IMG/VR virus record: IMGVR_UViG_3300029922_000336
Coordinates: 1 to 20,681 of that record
Strand: one strand, 5' to 3'
DNA length: 20,681 bases
Source of the DNA: a virus
The notes under the pieces were generated by a model. It did not search any database. It had not been told where the DNA came from and saw nothing but the letters and a program-made list of their open reading frames with translations. Below are positions 20,536 through 20,681 of this stretch, piece by piece. The first letter of the stretch is position 1. Each line of letters opens with the position of its first letter. A program made the translations under genes and the position numbers.

Positions 20536-20681
20536 ATGCTTACTGATAAATATGAAATATTAAAAGACAAGCTTGTTAAGCATGAAGGTATTAGCCGGTA
20601 TGCTTATCAGGATACAGTTGGAATGACGACAATCGGTGTTGGTCGTAATATTGACGCGAAAGGTGGTCGTGGATTGTCAAC
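20536..20681 (+). CDS. Phage lysozyme (endolysin), GH24 T4-type, 3' partial
   Basis: The first 48 residues and part of the next codon are visible, cut by the window end. KLVKHEGISRYAYQDTVGMT then TIGVGRNIDAKGGRGLS shows the T4-lysozyme catalytic spacing: Glu17, Asp26 nine residues later and Thr32 fifteen residues after Glu, matching Glu11/Asp20/Thr26 of T4 lysozyme. It cleaves the N-acetylmuramic acid to N-acetylglucosamine bond of peptidoglycan to free progeny. No signal peptide or anchor precedes the domain, so a separate holin should be needed. ATG 20536 is preferred, with GGTGG (20526-20530) as ribosome site; an in-frame ATG at 20524 would add four residues but has no site. It sits beyond the fibre terminator, so has its own transcript or relies on antitermination. 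Confidence 0.85.
   Translation, partial: MLTDKYEILKDKLVKHEGISRYAYQDTVGMTTIGVGRNIDAKGGRGLS

Overview
This window is the structural and tail half of a tailed double-stranded DNA phage (or prophage) with podovirus, P22-like virion architecture. The evidence is gene order and protein signatures: portal (5' end cut off by the window), scaffold, P22-type coat, gp4-like tail adaptor, gp10-like tail hub, small tail protein, three ejection-type proteins, then tail fibres and a T4-type lysozyme (cut off at the 3' end). Base composition is moderately AT-rich. The sigma70-like promoters, Shine-Dalgarno sites and a small signal-peptide protein point to a bacterial host, probably Gram-negative. The host genus cannot be read from the sequence, and no integrase or terminase lies in the window.

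Layout. 1-1482 is the portal C-terminus, with a long glutamine run. 1457-2422 holds five very small tightly packed genes, four of them extremely lysine-rich. 2423-2831 has no gene: it carries a degenerate tRNA-like fold, a good sigma70-type promoter and a structured leader in front of the scaffold gene. 2832-4952 encodes scaffold and coat. 5000-5650 is an inserted HNH endonuclease gene whose ribosome-binding site is partly buried in a hairpin. 5637-9137 encodes a likely virion surface or decoration protein, the tail adaptor, the tail hub and a small tail protein. 9149-12011 encodes three ejection-type proteins.

12012-13648 is an accessory island between the ejection proteins and the fibre genes, the same relative place as the P22 immI region. 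It contains a minus-strand moron-like unit (consensus promoter, ribosome site, 39-residue secreted peptide, terminator). On the plus strand follow a winged-helix protein whose gene contains 21-bp iterons and an AT-rich stretch (a lambda-O-like origin candidate), a small Cys4 protein, two paralogous one-pass membrane proteins, and a long inverted repeat in front of the fibre genes.

13649-20220 encodes seven tail-fibre or tail-associated proteins, three of which end in the same roughly 93-residue module. A rho-independent terminator follows at 20230-20261, then an AT-rich leader and the start of the lysozyme gene.

Together the plus-strand genes form a late morphogenesis programme: portal, scaffold and coat build the procapsid; the gp4-like and gp10-like proteins close the portal vertex; the ejection proteins travel with the DNA; the fibres recognise the host; the lysozyme releases progeny. 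The most unusual items are the self-contained secreted-peptide unit, the iteron array inside the winged-helix gene, the lysine-rich small-protein cassette with its adjacent tRNA-like sequence, and the structured leaders in front of the endonuclease and fibre genes.
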